The notes under the pieces were generated by a model that had not been told where the DNA came from, did no database searches, and was given only the letters and a program-made list of their open reading frames with translations. Positions 26,801-34,410 of a stretch of 60,057 nucleotides of DNA are shown here, in pieces. Made by a program: the position numbers and the translations under genes. The stretch lies in contig NZ_LSLK01000098.1 in NCBI RefSeq assembly GCF_002257705.1, positions 1 to 60,057 of the forward strand, in the 5' to 3' direction. The stretch is from Sporomusa silvacetica DSM 10669 (GTDB lineage Bacteria; Bacillota; Negativicutes; Sporomusales; Sporomusaceae). Positions within the stretch are counted from its first letter, which is position 1. Each line of letters begins with the position of its first letter.

Positions 26801-27283
26801 TTAAACTGGATCAGTTACTAAGTTATCCCTTTCATGTTGGTGTGTCCCAGGTTCAGGTGTGGCTTGATCACCTTGGGACCCCTTGCCCTTAGCTTCGTCG
26901 ATTGCGTCGCGAAACTCATGTTTAAGTTTCTTGGCTTTATCCGACATAGCTACAACACCGGTAGCAGTAGCGGCTATTAGGCGGCGGCGATGCCTCCGGG
27001 CGTGATGCCTTACTTGGTCCCATTTCTCAGCAAGTTCACTGGTTGTATTTTGTTCTGTCGTGCGTGCTTCAGCCACAAAATCCTCGGCATCTTCCTTGAC
27101 GCTGGTAATAACACCTTTCATCTGGTCGGTTATCGCCAGAACTCCTTTAGTAGCCAGAAGAACTGTAGATCGTAGTCCCCGACGTACCATTGGCGACGCT
27201 AATGCAACTGCTGCTCCGGTTAGGATAAGACCTGTAGGCGTAGTTCGAGCCAGTATGTGCGATCCCCAACGCAAAACGTTCAT
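26801..27283 (-). CDS. DUF5132-like single-helix protein, paralogue of the 20883 gene
   Basis: A 160-residue protein. One hydrophobic helix near the N-terminus (TGLILTGAAVALASPMVRRG) is followed by an amphipathic stretch with VKEDAEDFVAEARTTEQ, matching the 20883 protein. A very basic segment (RHHARRHRRRLIA) and a second weak helix come next. A ribosome binding site GGGGG lies before the ATG. It is convergent with the ATPase gene and shares its terminator. Its position and shared module argue that it belongs to the same system. Function unknown. Confidence 0.65.
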   Translation of the reverse strand: MNVLRWGSHILARTTPTGLILTGAAVALASPMVRRGLRSTVLLATKGVLAITDQMKGVITSVKEDAEDFVAEARTTEQNTTSELAEKWDQVRHHARRHRRRLIAATATGVVAMSDKAKKLKHEFRDAIDEAKGKGSQGDQATPEPGTHQHERDNLVTDPV

Positions 27284-27609
27284 AGATTATCCCCCTTATT
27301 TCAGTTAATAATACAAGCTTTCCCTGCGATTGCTTGACTTATGTAATACTCACTCTGGCTGGTATAGACTTCCTTTTATCTACTTGGGTTGTTTAATTTT
27401 ACAAAGAGTTAACATGTTTTATGTTTAAAATAATGGAAAAGGCCGATACCGTGGTGTTCAATATAACTAGTTAAGGGAGTTAATTGAATATCAGATAAAT
27501 ATAAATGAACAGAGCCTTTCCTGTAAAAGTTGAATAGAAAGTTTCGGCAATTTCGGATGATAGCATTGAACCAGAGTTATGTAGCCATCCTTCAAATGGA
27601 AAGGTTGTT
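27284..27609. other. Gene-free region, possible structured RNA
   Basis: No reading frame is supported. GGAAAAGGC at 27435 can pair with GCCTTTCC at 27514-27521 to close an 87-base AT-rich loop. I cannot match it to a known riboswitch. Confidence 0.3.
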
Positions 27610-27660
27610 ATGAAGTATAAAAACCTGCTGATGGATATTTACAGTATTGGCAACAAATGA
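27610..27660 (+). CDS. Possible 16-codon peptide or gene remnant
   Basis: ATG at 27610 follows GGAAAGG with good spacing and reads MKYKNLLMDIYSIGNK. A terminator at 27680 follows. It could be a tiny peptide, the truncated head of a gene, or chance. Confidence 0.25.
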   Translation: MKYKNLLMDIYSIGNK

Positions 27661-27679
27661 AAAGAGAAAAGATTACATA

Positions 27680-27718
27680 AAAAAATTCCAGACCAGAAAA
27701 CGGTTTGGAATTCTTTTA
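27680..27718 (+). terminator. Rho-independent terminator
   Basis: AATTCCAGACC and GGTTTGGAATT pair with one mismatch and CTTTT follows. It implies a short transcript from the preceding gene-free region. Confidence 0.7.
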
Positions 27719-27811
27719 TGTAAGGTTAATGAAACCTTTACATAGCGTTAACTTGTACCCATGGTAAATGGTTTACACTTTTCTTAAAGTGAAGAAAGGA
27801 TGATACAGGCT

Positions 27812-28054
27812 ATGGCTATTTGGCAAATTGAGTTAGATAACCGAGATGTTGTTCAATATCGTCGAAGGTTGAAGAGCCGGGGCTTTATTTCTGCAAATTA
27901 TTTTTCTTCTAATGGTTTTGACTTAACAAAAATGAGAAAGCTGCCTGGTGAGGGTAAACTGGATGCTGTGCGATGTATTATAGGACAATCCGTCAGGTGG
28001 TATTATGCCGAAGAACAAGCGGAATTTGCTCGACTTAAAGGGCTGGTACGCTGA
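27812..28054 (+). CDS. Hypothetical protein, about 80 residues
   Basis: A small basic soluble protein, MAIWQIELDNRDVVQYRRRL onward, with WYYAEEQAEFARLKGL at the end. An ATG at 27800 is in frame but abuts the GAAAGG site, so 27812 is preferred. I do not recognise the family. It is 100 bases before the PAP2 gene and may be a separate transcript. Confidence 0.5.
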   Translation: MAIWQIELDNRDVVQYRRRLKSRGFISANYFSSNGFDLTKMRKLPGEGKLDAVRCIIGQSVRWYYAEEQAEFARLKGLVR

Positions 28055-28158
28055 CCTTATATCAAGCGCTGGCTAATAAATAATGTATCTTATTGAAATT
28101 TTACAGGGACGTATCCTTTATCTTATGGGATTTCTAAATGAACTGGAGGACGTTTAAA

Positions 28159-28791
28159 GTGCAGGTTGTAATGAAATGGTTAAATAGTGATAATAGTTTT
28201 TCTAAAGCTTTTAACTGGTCGATTACCATCGGTTGTTTGACCATCATATTTGTTATATTGGTAGGAAAAAGCGGAAATCCGTACATTTGGTCGTTCGCCC
28301 ATTTCCTTGGCGGTATTGGTAACGATCTTTTCTTAATAAGTACGAATATACTGATCATTGTTTGGGCATGGAGGCAACGCTTGCGAAGCATTATTAGCCT
28401 CACGTTGGGAGTTGATTTGCTTGTTTTGATAATTGTTCAGGGAATTAAACTCCTAAAAATCAGTCCATGGTATCTTCGACCCAACGGCGGTGTTGGTGGT
28501 TTCCCAAGCGGTCATGCTACCCATGCATTTGGTATGGCATTTTTATTAACCTTGTTCTTTCCGCGATTTGCCTGGTTATGGTACGCAATTGCCGCAGCTA
28601 TCTCCTGGTCAAGAGTAGAAACCGATTGGCACACGGGTTTTCAAGTGGCTGTGGGCGTCATTTTAGGAATTGTTATTGTCTGGGGAATGGTCATCAGGTG
28701 GCTTAAACATCAAAATGCGGTAGTTATTCAGACGGCACCGCAAGTACAAGGTGAGTCTGTTCAATCGCAACCGGTCGTATTAGTTGAGTGA
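28159..28791 (+). CDS. PAP2-family membrane phosphatase
   Basis: A 210-residue protein with about six membrane helices and the PAP2 signature. RPNGGVGGFPSGHATHAF supplies the PSGH His, and SRVETDWHTGF supplies the Arg and nucleophilic His of the third motif. The upstream basic motif KxxxxxxRP is present as KISPWYLRP. These enzymes act on lipid phosphates such as undecaprenyl pyrophosphate, phosphatidylglycerophosphate or phosphatidate. The start is GTG at 28159, nine bases after GGAGG; the ATG at 28138 has only a weak site. The last motif has Gln where Asp is common (HTGFQ). Confidence 0.85.
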   Translation: MQVVMKWLNSDNSFSKAFNWSITIGCLTIIFVILVGKSGNPYIWSFAHFLGGIGNDLFLISTNILIIVWAWRQRLRSIISLTLGVDLLVLIIVQGIKLLKISPWYLRPNGGVGGFPSGHATHAFGMAFLLTLFFPRFAWLWYAIAAAISWSRVETDWHTGFQVAVGVILGIVIVWGMVIRWLKHQNAVVIQTAPQVQGESVQSQPVVLVE

Positions 28792-28811
28792 AACGTTGCG
28801 AAAGCACGTTT

Positions 28812-28849
28812 CACAAAAGGCTCTGTCGAAAGCGGCAGAGCCTTTTGTG
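28812..28849 (+). terminator. Rho-independent terminator
   Basis: Fourteen-bp perfect arms CACAAAAGGCTCTG/CAGAGCCTTTTGTG. A second hairpin (GTGAAACGT/ACGTTTCAC, 28788-28814) overlaps the PAP2 stop codon immediately upstream. Confidence 0.85.
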
Positions 28850-28948
28850 TTCATTGCTGCCTTCACGGCGGAGCTGACAAATATAGTGCTTTGTAAAATC
28901 AATGCTTCGTAAAATTATACAATATCATCTTCATACTACGCGATATAT

Positions 28949-28981
28949 AATACCAATTTTCATTAAATGAAAATTGGTATT
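28949..28981. promoter_or_regulatory. 33-bp palindrome, probable operator
   Basis: AATACCAATTTTCATT and AATGAAAATTGGTATT are separated by one base. It overlaps a -35-like TTGACT and lies 140 bases before the small basic protein at 29122, so it may be a dimeric repressor site. The rest of the 28850-29121 gap shows nothing else. Confidence 0.55.
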
Positions 28982-29121
28982 GACTTAAATTAATTTCGGT
29001 ATATACTTAAATTAACATAGTAATATATGGGTGTGGCTATTGGCGGTTATACTATCAGGTAAATTTTCTATTACGGAATTACTTGCTGGGGTTGCGTATC
29101 TTTATTAAGGAGGTTGGCAAT

Positions 29122-29346
29122 ATGGGATGTCAAGACGAAAAACCAAAAGGCGTAGGTCGTCCTAAGGTCAAGGAAAAAAGAAAACCACGATCGATCAAGG
29201 CGACAGAGGCAGAATGGAAGCGTATCGTAAAACTTTTGAAACAGATTGATAGTCCGAAGGCAGTGGCTATTATGACTGCTCTAGAAAGTTATCTTAGCCA
29301 AAAAGGAACAGATCGAGTCGACGAAACTCCCCCAAGAGAGAACTAA
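29122..29346 (+). CDS. Small basic protein, possible DNA-binding protein
   Basis: A 74-residue protein with a Lys/Arg/Pro-rich head (KGVGRPKVKEKRKPRSIKA) and a helical body (TEAEWKRIVKLLKQIDSPKA). The layout resembles short ribbon-helix-helix or AT-hook-like regulators, but I cannot assign a family. AAGGAGG gives the ATG at 29122. It is preceded by a long palindrome that may be its own operator. Confidence 0.5.
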   Translation: MGCQDEKPKGVGRPKVKEKRKPRSIKATEAEWKRIVKLLKQIDSPKAVAIMTALESYLSQKGTDRVDETPPREN

Positions 29347-29556
29347 AGTTAAGGTATGACTTAGATTTAAAATAATGAATCAGCGGCTGGTCAAAAAGGG
29401 AAGTGTCTCATTCTATGAGGCCGGGCGCTGCAAGAAAAGGTAAATGGTCATATATATGGGCAGCGCAACAAAGCTGACATTGAGAGCGACGTAAATAGGC
29501 TGGTTAACATTCTTGATTTTCACCCGGGAAAAAGATAGTTTGGAGGGGATAATTCT

Positions 29557-30225
29557 ATGAATGTAAGAAAAGGCTACCAGGAAGAACTCCACGAGGTCAA
29601 TGAGCAAATTAGTCGGATGGGAAAACAAACTACAGCATTTGTTGCTGAGGCGGTGGAGGCCTTAGTTATCTTTGATACCGGGGGCGCGGAAACTATTCGT
29701 CATTATGAGCGTGAAATAGATACATTACACCGCGAAATTGAAGAAAAATGTATTGCTATCATAGCCACTCAACAACCAGTGGCCGTTGATCTGAGATTCC
29801 TAATCGCCAGTATTAAGATTTCCGCAGAAATTGAACGAATTGCCGATTATGCAAACAATATTGCTAAAATAACTCACAGAAAACTTTCGGGATTGGACTT
29901 AACACCAGTTTCCCATTTAGGTAGTGTTATCGGAGATATGGGAAGTTTGGCAATAAATATGTTGGCTGATGCATTAAGAGCCTATGAAAGCAAAAACCAC
30001 GATTTTGTCATTATTGCCAAAGAGCGGGATGCAGAAGTAAATTCGGCTAATTATAAATTGTTTAACCTAATGATTGACACGGGTAGAAAAAACGGTAGCC
30101 TATCCCAGGCTATGTTAGAAATGCACACCGCCATTCGCTATCTTGAGCGGGCTGGTGACCGAACGGTAAATATCGCAGAATGGGTATTCTATATGGGAAC
30201 CGGGTTTCATTATGGGCTGAGATGA
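29557..30225 (+). CDS. phoU: PhoU-family phosphate regulator
   Basis: A 222-residue all-helical protein of two similar three-helix halves. The first has the PhoU motif EREIDTLHREIEEKCI and then RFLIASIKISAEIERIADYA; the second repeats it as HTAIRYLERAGDRTVNIAEW. PhoU represses the PhoR/PhoB response and tunes Pst phosphate import. GGAGGGG precedes the ATG. No pst or pho genes are adjacent, which is unusual for phoU, so it may modulate another transporter or act on distant pst genes. Confidence 0.9.
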   Translation: MNVRKGYQEELHEVNEQISRMGKQTTAFVAEAVEALVIFDTGGAETIRHYEREIDTLHREIEEKCIAIIATQQPVAVDLRFLIASIKISAEIERIADYANNIAKITHRKLSGLDLTPVSHLGSVIGDMGSLAINMLADALRAYESKNHDFVIIAKERDAEVNSANYKLFNLMIDTGRKNGSLSQAMLEMHTAIRYLERAGDRTVNIAEWVFYMGTGFHYGLR

Positions 30226-30300
30226 ATTTTAGTCTTGGTCTTATATACTGCGGAAATCCTAGTAATATTATCTAAGATCATCTTAGTTGTATAAAAAATA

Positions 30301-30347
30301 AGAACCCAAGTGGGCTGAACGCGAAACGCCACTTGGGTAGTTTTATT
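30301..30347 (+). terminator. Rho-independent terminator
   Basis: AACCCAAGTGG pairs with CCACTTGGGT and AGTTTTATT follows. It ends phoU. Confidence 0.8.
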
Positions 30348-30370
30348 CCGTCATTGTCTACATAGGCATA

Positions 30371-30405
30371 AAACTACAAAAGCCAATGCTGGGCTTTTGT
30401 AGTTT
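30371..30405. terminator. Second hairpin after phoU
   Basis: Fourteen-bp perfect arms AAACTACAAAAGCC/GGCTTTTGTAGTTT around seven bases. The remaining gap to 30678 holds no gene, only an imperfect TTGGCTTGGTG/CACCAAAGCCA hairpin near 30560. Confidence 0.6.
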
Positions 30406-30678
30406 TGAAGCAGACGAGAAAACAATTTGTGGAATTGAAATAATGCATATGATTAGAAAGGGGCAGATTGAAGGAATTCAATGTGTCCTTTCAGAAGTTG
30501 AATATATAAATGAATTATAGGTATAGCTGCTTAATATTTTGATAAATTTCAAGGGAATTTTGGCTTGGTGAGATTTTTTGCACCAAAGCCAGAAGATGTT
30601 GTACGCCTAGAATGGTATGTTGTTTATAATCATTGTTCTGGTTGTTGTTTCTCGGAAAATTTGGGAGGGTGAACGACT

Positions 30679-31239
30679 ATGAATAATAATCAAGATCACA
30701 TTTCAGATGAGTTCGCGACTCGCTTGAAAAGCTTTATTTCCAAGCGGGTCTCCAACCCGCAGGATGCCGAGGATATTTTGCAGGAAGTCTACTGTAAGAT
30801 TTACCGGAACATCAACGGTCTTAATGACACCGGCAAACTTCACGCCTGGATTTTTCAAATCGCCCGCAACGCGGTTCACGACCATTATCGCACCAATCGG
30901 CGGGAAGAACCGTTTGCCGAGCCCCCGGAACCGGAGGCAGTCAGAGCTGACGAAAATGATAACAAGGAAATAGCCGGTTGTCTGAAAGTCATAATTAATC
31001 ACCTGCCCGACAAAGATAGGGAGGCCATAGAACTTACCGAGTATAAGGGACTGACGCAAAAAGAGCTGGGACAATTACTAGGCCTGTCCCATTCCGGAGC
31101 CAAATCGCGCGTACAACGGGCGCAGCAAAGGTTGAAAGAAATGCTCTGTGAGTGCTGCAGCCTAGAACTTGACCGCCGCGGTAATGTCATCGACTATAAG
31201 CTCAAAGCAAAGGCAAATCCGTTTTGTGATTTAAAATAA
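30679..31239 (+). CDS. sigZ: ECF-type RNA polymerase sigma factor, SigZ-like
   Basis: A 186-residue sigma-70 family protein. Region 2 reads NPQDAEDILQEVYCKIYRNI with LHAWIFQIARNAVHDHYR; region 4 reads LPDKDREAIELTEYKGLTQK and LGLSHSGAKSRVQRAQQRLK. The tail CECCSLELDRRGNVIDY is characteristic of SigZ proteins and could bind metal through its cysteines. GGGAGGGTG precedes the ATG. It is transcribed with the DUF2703 gene 70 bases downstream. Both are visibly richer in G+C than their neighbours, which suggests joint acquisition. Confidence 0.87.
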   Translation: MNNNQDHISDEFATRLKSFISKRVSNPQDAEDILQEVYCKIYRNINGLNDTGKLHAWIFQIARNAVHDHYRTNRREEPFAEPPEPEAVRADENDNKEIAGCLKVIINHLPDKDREAIELTEYKGLTQKELGQLLGLSHSGAKSRVQRAQQRLKEMLCECCSLELDRRGNVIDYKLKAKANPFCDLK

Positions 31240-31311
31240 AAAGTGCGTCCTTTTGATAATACCTTCGTCTTAATAAGTGAATCCACATCAAAATGACAGG
31301 AGGAAAATCAA

Positions 31312-31890
31312 ATGGACCAAAAGACAAAAGGCTGCGGCTGCCAAAGCACCGAAAAACCTACAATAACCGATTGTTGTTCAGGCGTTGCCGCCAAAAACTC
31401 TGGGTGCTGTGCTTCCGGGGAGCACCCGGAAAAGAGGTTACTCATAGACTTTATGTACATCGACCTGACGGTATGCGAGCGCTGCACGGGAACCGACGCA
31501 AGCCTTGAGGAGACAATCGCCGAGGTGGCAAAGGTTTTGAAGGCGACTGGCTACGAGATCGAAGTTCGAAAGACTCTTATTGAAAGCGAAGAACAGGCAT
31601 GCGAGCTGGGATTCATCAGTTCGCCGACCATCCGTATCAACGGCCATGATATTCAGCTTGATGTCAAGGAAAGCCTTTGCGAGTCGTGCGGCGATGTCTG
31701 CGGCGAGGAGGTCGATTGCCGGGTATGGGTCTGGCAAGGCCAGGAATACACCACACCGCCTAAGGCGATGATTGTCAACGCCATACTCAGGTATGTCTAC
31801 GGAGACCAGCAAGGGGCTCAGCAAGAAACAAAGGCTGTGCCTGACAATCTGAAAAAATTCTTTGCTGCAAAAAACAAAAAATGCTGTTAA
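31312..31890 (+). CDS. DUF2703 cysteine-rich protein (metal/metalloid-associated)
   Basis: A 192-residue protein with a Cys-rich head (CGCQSTE, DCCSG, GCCASG) and a thioredoxin-like DUF2703 body. It carries YIDLTVCERCTGTDASLEET, GFISSPTIRINGHDI and the cysteine-rich loop LCESCGDVCGEEVDC, and ends KKCC. Family members are found next to arsenic and mercury resistance genes and SigZ-type factors. GGAGG precedes the ATG. The pairing suggests the sigma factor and this protein respond to a metalloid or thiol stress, with the cysteines binding metal. The reaction is unknown. Confidence 0.85.
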   Translation: MDQKTKGCGCQSTEKPTITDCCSGVAAKNSGCCASGEHPEKRLLIDFMYIDLTVCERCTGTDASLEETIAEVAKVLKATGYEIEVRKTLIESEEQACELGFISSPTIRINGHDIQLDVKESLCESCGDVCGEEVDCRVWVWQGQEYTTPPKAMIVNAILRYVYGDQQGAQQETKAVPDNLKKFFAAKNKKCC

Positions 31891-31891
31891 T

Positions 31892-31983
31892 AAGATAAGA
31901 CTTGGCTTTTGCCAAGTCCCTTAGGACGCCGGAAAAAGCCTTAGTCGTTCAATCCAGGGAAAGTTATACTTTCCATCTGGACA
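31892..31983 (+). repeat. Dispersed structured repeat, copy 2
   Basis: It begins AAGATAAGACTTGGC. The first hairpin is GACTTGGC/GCCAAGTC; the shared middle is AAGCCTTAGTCGTTCAATCC; the second hairpin is GGAAAGTTATACTTTCC followed by CATCTGGA. It starts two bases after the DUF2703 stop and ends four bases before a terminator. Confidence 0.85.
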
Positions 31984-31987
31984 AGTT

Positions 31988-32010
31988 AAAGGCGGGCTCT
32001 CCCGCCTTTT
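31988..32010. terminator. Rho-independent terminator
   Basis: AAAGGCGGG/CCCGCCTTTT with a CTCT loop, usable in both directions. It ends the sigZ–DUF2703 transcript once the repeat has been read through. Confidence 0.8.
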
Positions 32011-32200
32011 GCAATTTTTTCTCAAGCCTCTGCGTTTTATTAAAGCATAATAATAAAAATCTAATATGTTTTAGAGTGTCGCACCTTTACACGTAATTCA
32101 ATTTCGTGTATTAGTATCGTCTTTCTATCAAAATTCATGTTGAGTCAGTCGCGTTGATAGAGCCGAAATAGCCTGATTTCAAAGGGTTCTTCTGCATCAA

Positions 32201-32287
32201 AAGATGTTGCTGGAACAGCATTTGCATGTTGACGAAACGGCCATTCAGGTCATGCAGGAAAAAGGTCGAAAAAATAAGGCGTATTGA
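32201..32287 (+). pseudogene. IS66-family transposase fragment
   Basis: The frame reads KMLLEQHLHVDETAIQVMQE, then KGRKNK. LHxDET is the DDE-containing signature of IS66 transposases. Only about 26 codons survive, and it runs directly into a different gene fragment. Confidence 0.7.
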
Positions 32288-32381
32288 CGGTGCTGTGGCC
32301 CTTATTATGGCTTTGGATCGAGCAATTCGAAATGTGAACAAGGCAAGTGTGTATGATGAGAGAGAGATATTGGTATTATAA
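32272..32381 (+). pseudogene. Phage terminase large-subunit C-terminal fragment
   Basis: The frame reads RIDGAVALIMALDRAIRNVN, then KASVYDEREILVL and a stop. This is the standard end of phage large terminases (DGAVALIMALDRA…VYDERG). It joins the IS66 fragment without a spacer, so a deletion fused two mobile remnants. Confidence 0.7.
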
Positions 32382-32478
32382 CCAATTCAGAATTTTTCGG
32401 AAGTTTCAGTATCAATGATTTTATTTTGTGCATAATTATGCTATAATAATGCCAGGATGAATTAAGGGAGTGATATAG

Positions 32479-32745
32479 ATGCCGGAAATCAGACCGATTA
32501 CTGATTTGAGAAATACCAATGAAATATCTGAACTATGCCATAAAAGTCAAGAACCAATTTTTATTACCAAGAATGGGTATGGAGATCTGGTCGTTATGAG
32601 TATGAAAACCTATGAGCGGCAAATGGCTCTAGTGGAAGTTTATAAAAAACTTGCAGAAGCCGAAAAGCAAATTGCTGATGGAGTGCCTTTGTTAGATGGC
32701 GAAGAAGTATTTAAGAAGCTGAGAAAAAAGTATGTCAGAGCATAA
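32479..32745 (+). CDS. Antitoxin, Phd/YefM family
   Basis: An 88-residue protein. The N-terminal Phd/YefM DNA-binding fold has RPITDLRNTNEISELCHKSQ, then PIFITKNGYGDLVVMSMKTY; the C-terminal tail should wrap the toxin. GGGAGTG precedes the ATG. The toxin gene overlaps its end by 14 bases, the usual arrangement, and the pair normally represses its own promoter. It lies amid phage and IS remnants. Confidence 0.9.
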   Translation: MPEIRPITDLRNTNEISELCHKSQEPIFITKNGYGDLVVMSMKTYERQMALVEVYKKLAEAEKQIADGVPLLDGEEVFKKLRKKYVRA

Positions 32746-33052
32746 TTATCGCTTGAGATTTACCTCAAAGGCCGAAGAAGATTTAGATGAAATCTACGGT
32801 TACATCTTCGGTATGCTGTCAGCTACTATTGCAGCAGATAAATTAGTAGATCACATGGAAAAGGCGATCATGCGTTTGAAAGAATATCCGTTTTCTTGTC
32901 AAAAAGTGCTGGATGAGCCGCTTAAGGCGAGAGGGTATCGAAAGCTAATCGTAGACAATTATCTAGTATTCTATCAGGTAAATGAAGACCAAGAGGAAGT
33001 AGTGATAATGCGTATCCTTTACGGCGCGAACAAGTATCAAGACATCTTGTAA
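32732..33052 (+). CDS. Toxin, RelE/ParE family
   Basis: A 106-residue protein of the RelE/ParE fold. It has LRFTSKAEEDLDEIYGYI at the N-terminus, a central RLKEYPFSCQKV, and the C-terminal core YRKLIVDNYLVFYQVNED with VVIMRILYGANKYQDIL. ParE-like members poison gyrase and RelE-like ones cut mRNA at the ribosome. The length and helical N-terminus fit ParE slightly better, but I would not decide. It is translationally coupled to the antitoxin. Confidence 0.9.
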   Translation: MSEHNYRLRFTSKAEEDLDEIYGYIFGMLSATIAADKLVDHMEKAIMRLKEYPFSCQKVLDEPLKARGYRKLIVDNYLVFYQVNEDQEEVVIMRILYGANKYQDIL

Positions 33053-33135
33053 ACAATTTATACTTGTAAAATATGTATCTCAACCCTTAAGAAAATGATT
33101 GACATGACAGCCTTTACCGAATTGTCTTTTGAGGA

Positions 33136-33250
33136 CCGATGTTCTCAGTTTGCACCAGCAGGCTGGCACGATAAAATTGGTGAAGCTACCGCTGGCAGAT
33201 GCGATCCTTGACCGAATCATCTACAACTCTTACAAGATTCTAATGTGTTC
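33136..33250 (+). pseudogene. IS21-family IstB ATPase C-terminal fragment, frameshifted
   Basis: One frame reads SQFAPAGWHDKIGEAT; after a small shift another reads LADAILDRIIYNSYKI. Together they match the IstB tail (…WHxxIG..TLADAILDRI.hNA..I). It is a remnant of a lost IS21 element. Confidence 0.65.
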
Positions 33251-33284
33251 TCACGATTTTACAGAGGATTTGAGCTGTCATGGA

Positions 33285-33324
33285 CAAAAAAACGAGGAGT
33301 AAGGCTATGATTAGTCTTACTCCT
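33285..33324 (-). terminator. Rho-independent terminator overlapping a stop codon
   Basis: On the minus strand GAGGAGTAAG/CTTACTCCTC is followed by G and seven T. The stem includes the Uma2 stop codon. Confidence 0.85.
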
Positions 33325-33904
33325 CTGTATTTTGGAAAATATCTTCCAGTTTTATTTCAAACTTAGGAAAGATGATAGGGGTTATGATATTATCTCGAAC
33401 AAAATACTCTGGCTCTCTGTATTTAGATAGTTGCTCATTCATATAGAAGCGAGTGATTATTTGGTTCGATGAATCAACGATCCAGTATTCAAAAACTCCG
33501 TTTTGTTCATAGAGCCGACGCTTCCTAAGTACATCATGGTTGGCTGTAGAGCGAGATAGAACTTCAATTATTAAATCTGGAGCGCCTTTGCAGCCTTTTG
33601 AAGTGATTTTTGATTTATCACAAATTACCGTTATGTCAGGCTCTACAGCATGTGTGTTCTTTTCGTCTTGTGTATTCTTGTCAAAGGTTACTCCAAAGGG
33701 AGCTATAAATGCCTCACATAGCTTACCTCTAAGGTAAATAGTAAACTCAACAAACAGCCTGCCTGCAATTCGTTGGTGTTCGGTAGAAGGGGGAGCCATA
33801 GCATAAGCTACTCCGTTAATAATCTCCCATCGCTCATCATCAGGCCAGTTCAGGTAGTCAGCGTATGTATATACTCTATCGTTCTTAATGGCATTATTGC
33901 CCAT
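33317..33904 (-). CDS. Uma2-family (PD-(D/E)XK-like) protein
   Basis: A 195-residue protein of the Uma2/DUF820 family, which has a restriction-endonuclease-like fold. Landmarks are YADYLNWPDDERWEIINGVA, the core VEPDITVICDKSKI and PDLIIEVLSRSTANHDVLRK, with Asp, Glu and Lys in catalytic spacing, and YEQNGVFEYWIVD. These genes spread in many copies and their role is unsettled, though they are often mobile-element-associated. The ATG at 33904 has GGGAG nine bases upstream; the ATG at 33913 would abut it. Confidence 0.85.
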   Translation of the reverse strand: MGNNAIKNDRVYTYADYLNWPDDERWEIINGVAYAMAPPSTEHQRIAGRLFVEFTIYLRGKLCEAFIAPFGVTFDKNTQDEKNTHAVEPDITVICDKSKITSKGCKGAPDLIIEVLSRSTANHDVLRKRRLYEQNGVFEYWIVDSSNQIITRFYMNEQLSKYREPEYFVRDNIITPIIFPKFEIKLEDIFQNTEE

Positions 33905-34079
33905 GCTGCTCATCTCCCAAAAACATCCTTTATATTATTATATCAAATTATTGGTAATTTACAAAGAAAATCCCGGCCACTCCTAACCACACAATTGAAG
34001 GGTAGCTTTCTGATTACTGGAGAGAAAGGCATAACAAAGTCCAGAGAAAAACAAGGGACAGGGACCGTGTTTTGTTATG

Positions 34080-34392
34080 CTTGTAGAGTAAACCAGCCCC
34101 TCCTCATCAATCCATACGTGAGGTTCTCCCTCATACGGCTTTCCGAAGTTCTTCTTCCTTCAGCATTACGGATTATACTAAGCCCTGTTTTCCTTGCCAC
34201 ATACTTACTATACGGGTCTTTTCTTTGCTGAGCTTTATTTCTAACCTGTTCATTATCATTTGTATAGCTTTATATGTATGTTGTGCATCCTTGTAGTTCT
34301 TGCAAACAACTACAAAGTCGTAGCTACCAGGCCCCTTGGGGTTACCTGGACCGGACTTTCACCGGCTAGCAAATTACAGCTTTGCTGGGCAC
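34080..34392 (-). mobile_element. Internally deleted group II intron remnant
   Basis: On the minus strand the 5' end is GTGCCC…, with GCCGGTGAAAGTCCGG typical of domain I. This jumps into a reverse-transcriptase fragment, YDFVVVCKNYKDAQHTYKAI then KLSKEKTRIVSM (about 34323-34195), where the catalytic YADD is cut. A domain V hairpin with the AGC triad follows (AGCCGTATGAGG…CCTCACGTATGG, about 34111-34141). Most of the enzyme is missing, so it is immobile. It sits just beyond a terminator hairpin, as class C introns prefer. TTATCCAGATGG, the end of the dispersed repeat, lies between terminator and intron. Confidence 0.8.
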
Positions 34393-34410
34393 GCCCCATC
34401 TGGATAAAGA

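Noticed and set aside
29413..29628. Minus-strand membrane-protein-like frame before phoU
   Set aside because: It overlaps the phoU ribosome binding site and start, lacks its own site, and its hydrophobic tail can be explained by base composition.
34340..34375. Independent riboswitch-like structure (CCGGACTTTCACCGG)
   Set aside because: It is the complement of the group II intron domain I segment GCCGGTGAAAGTCCGG.
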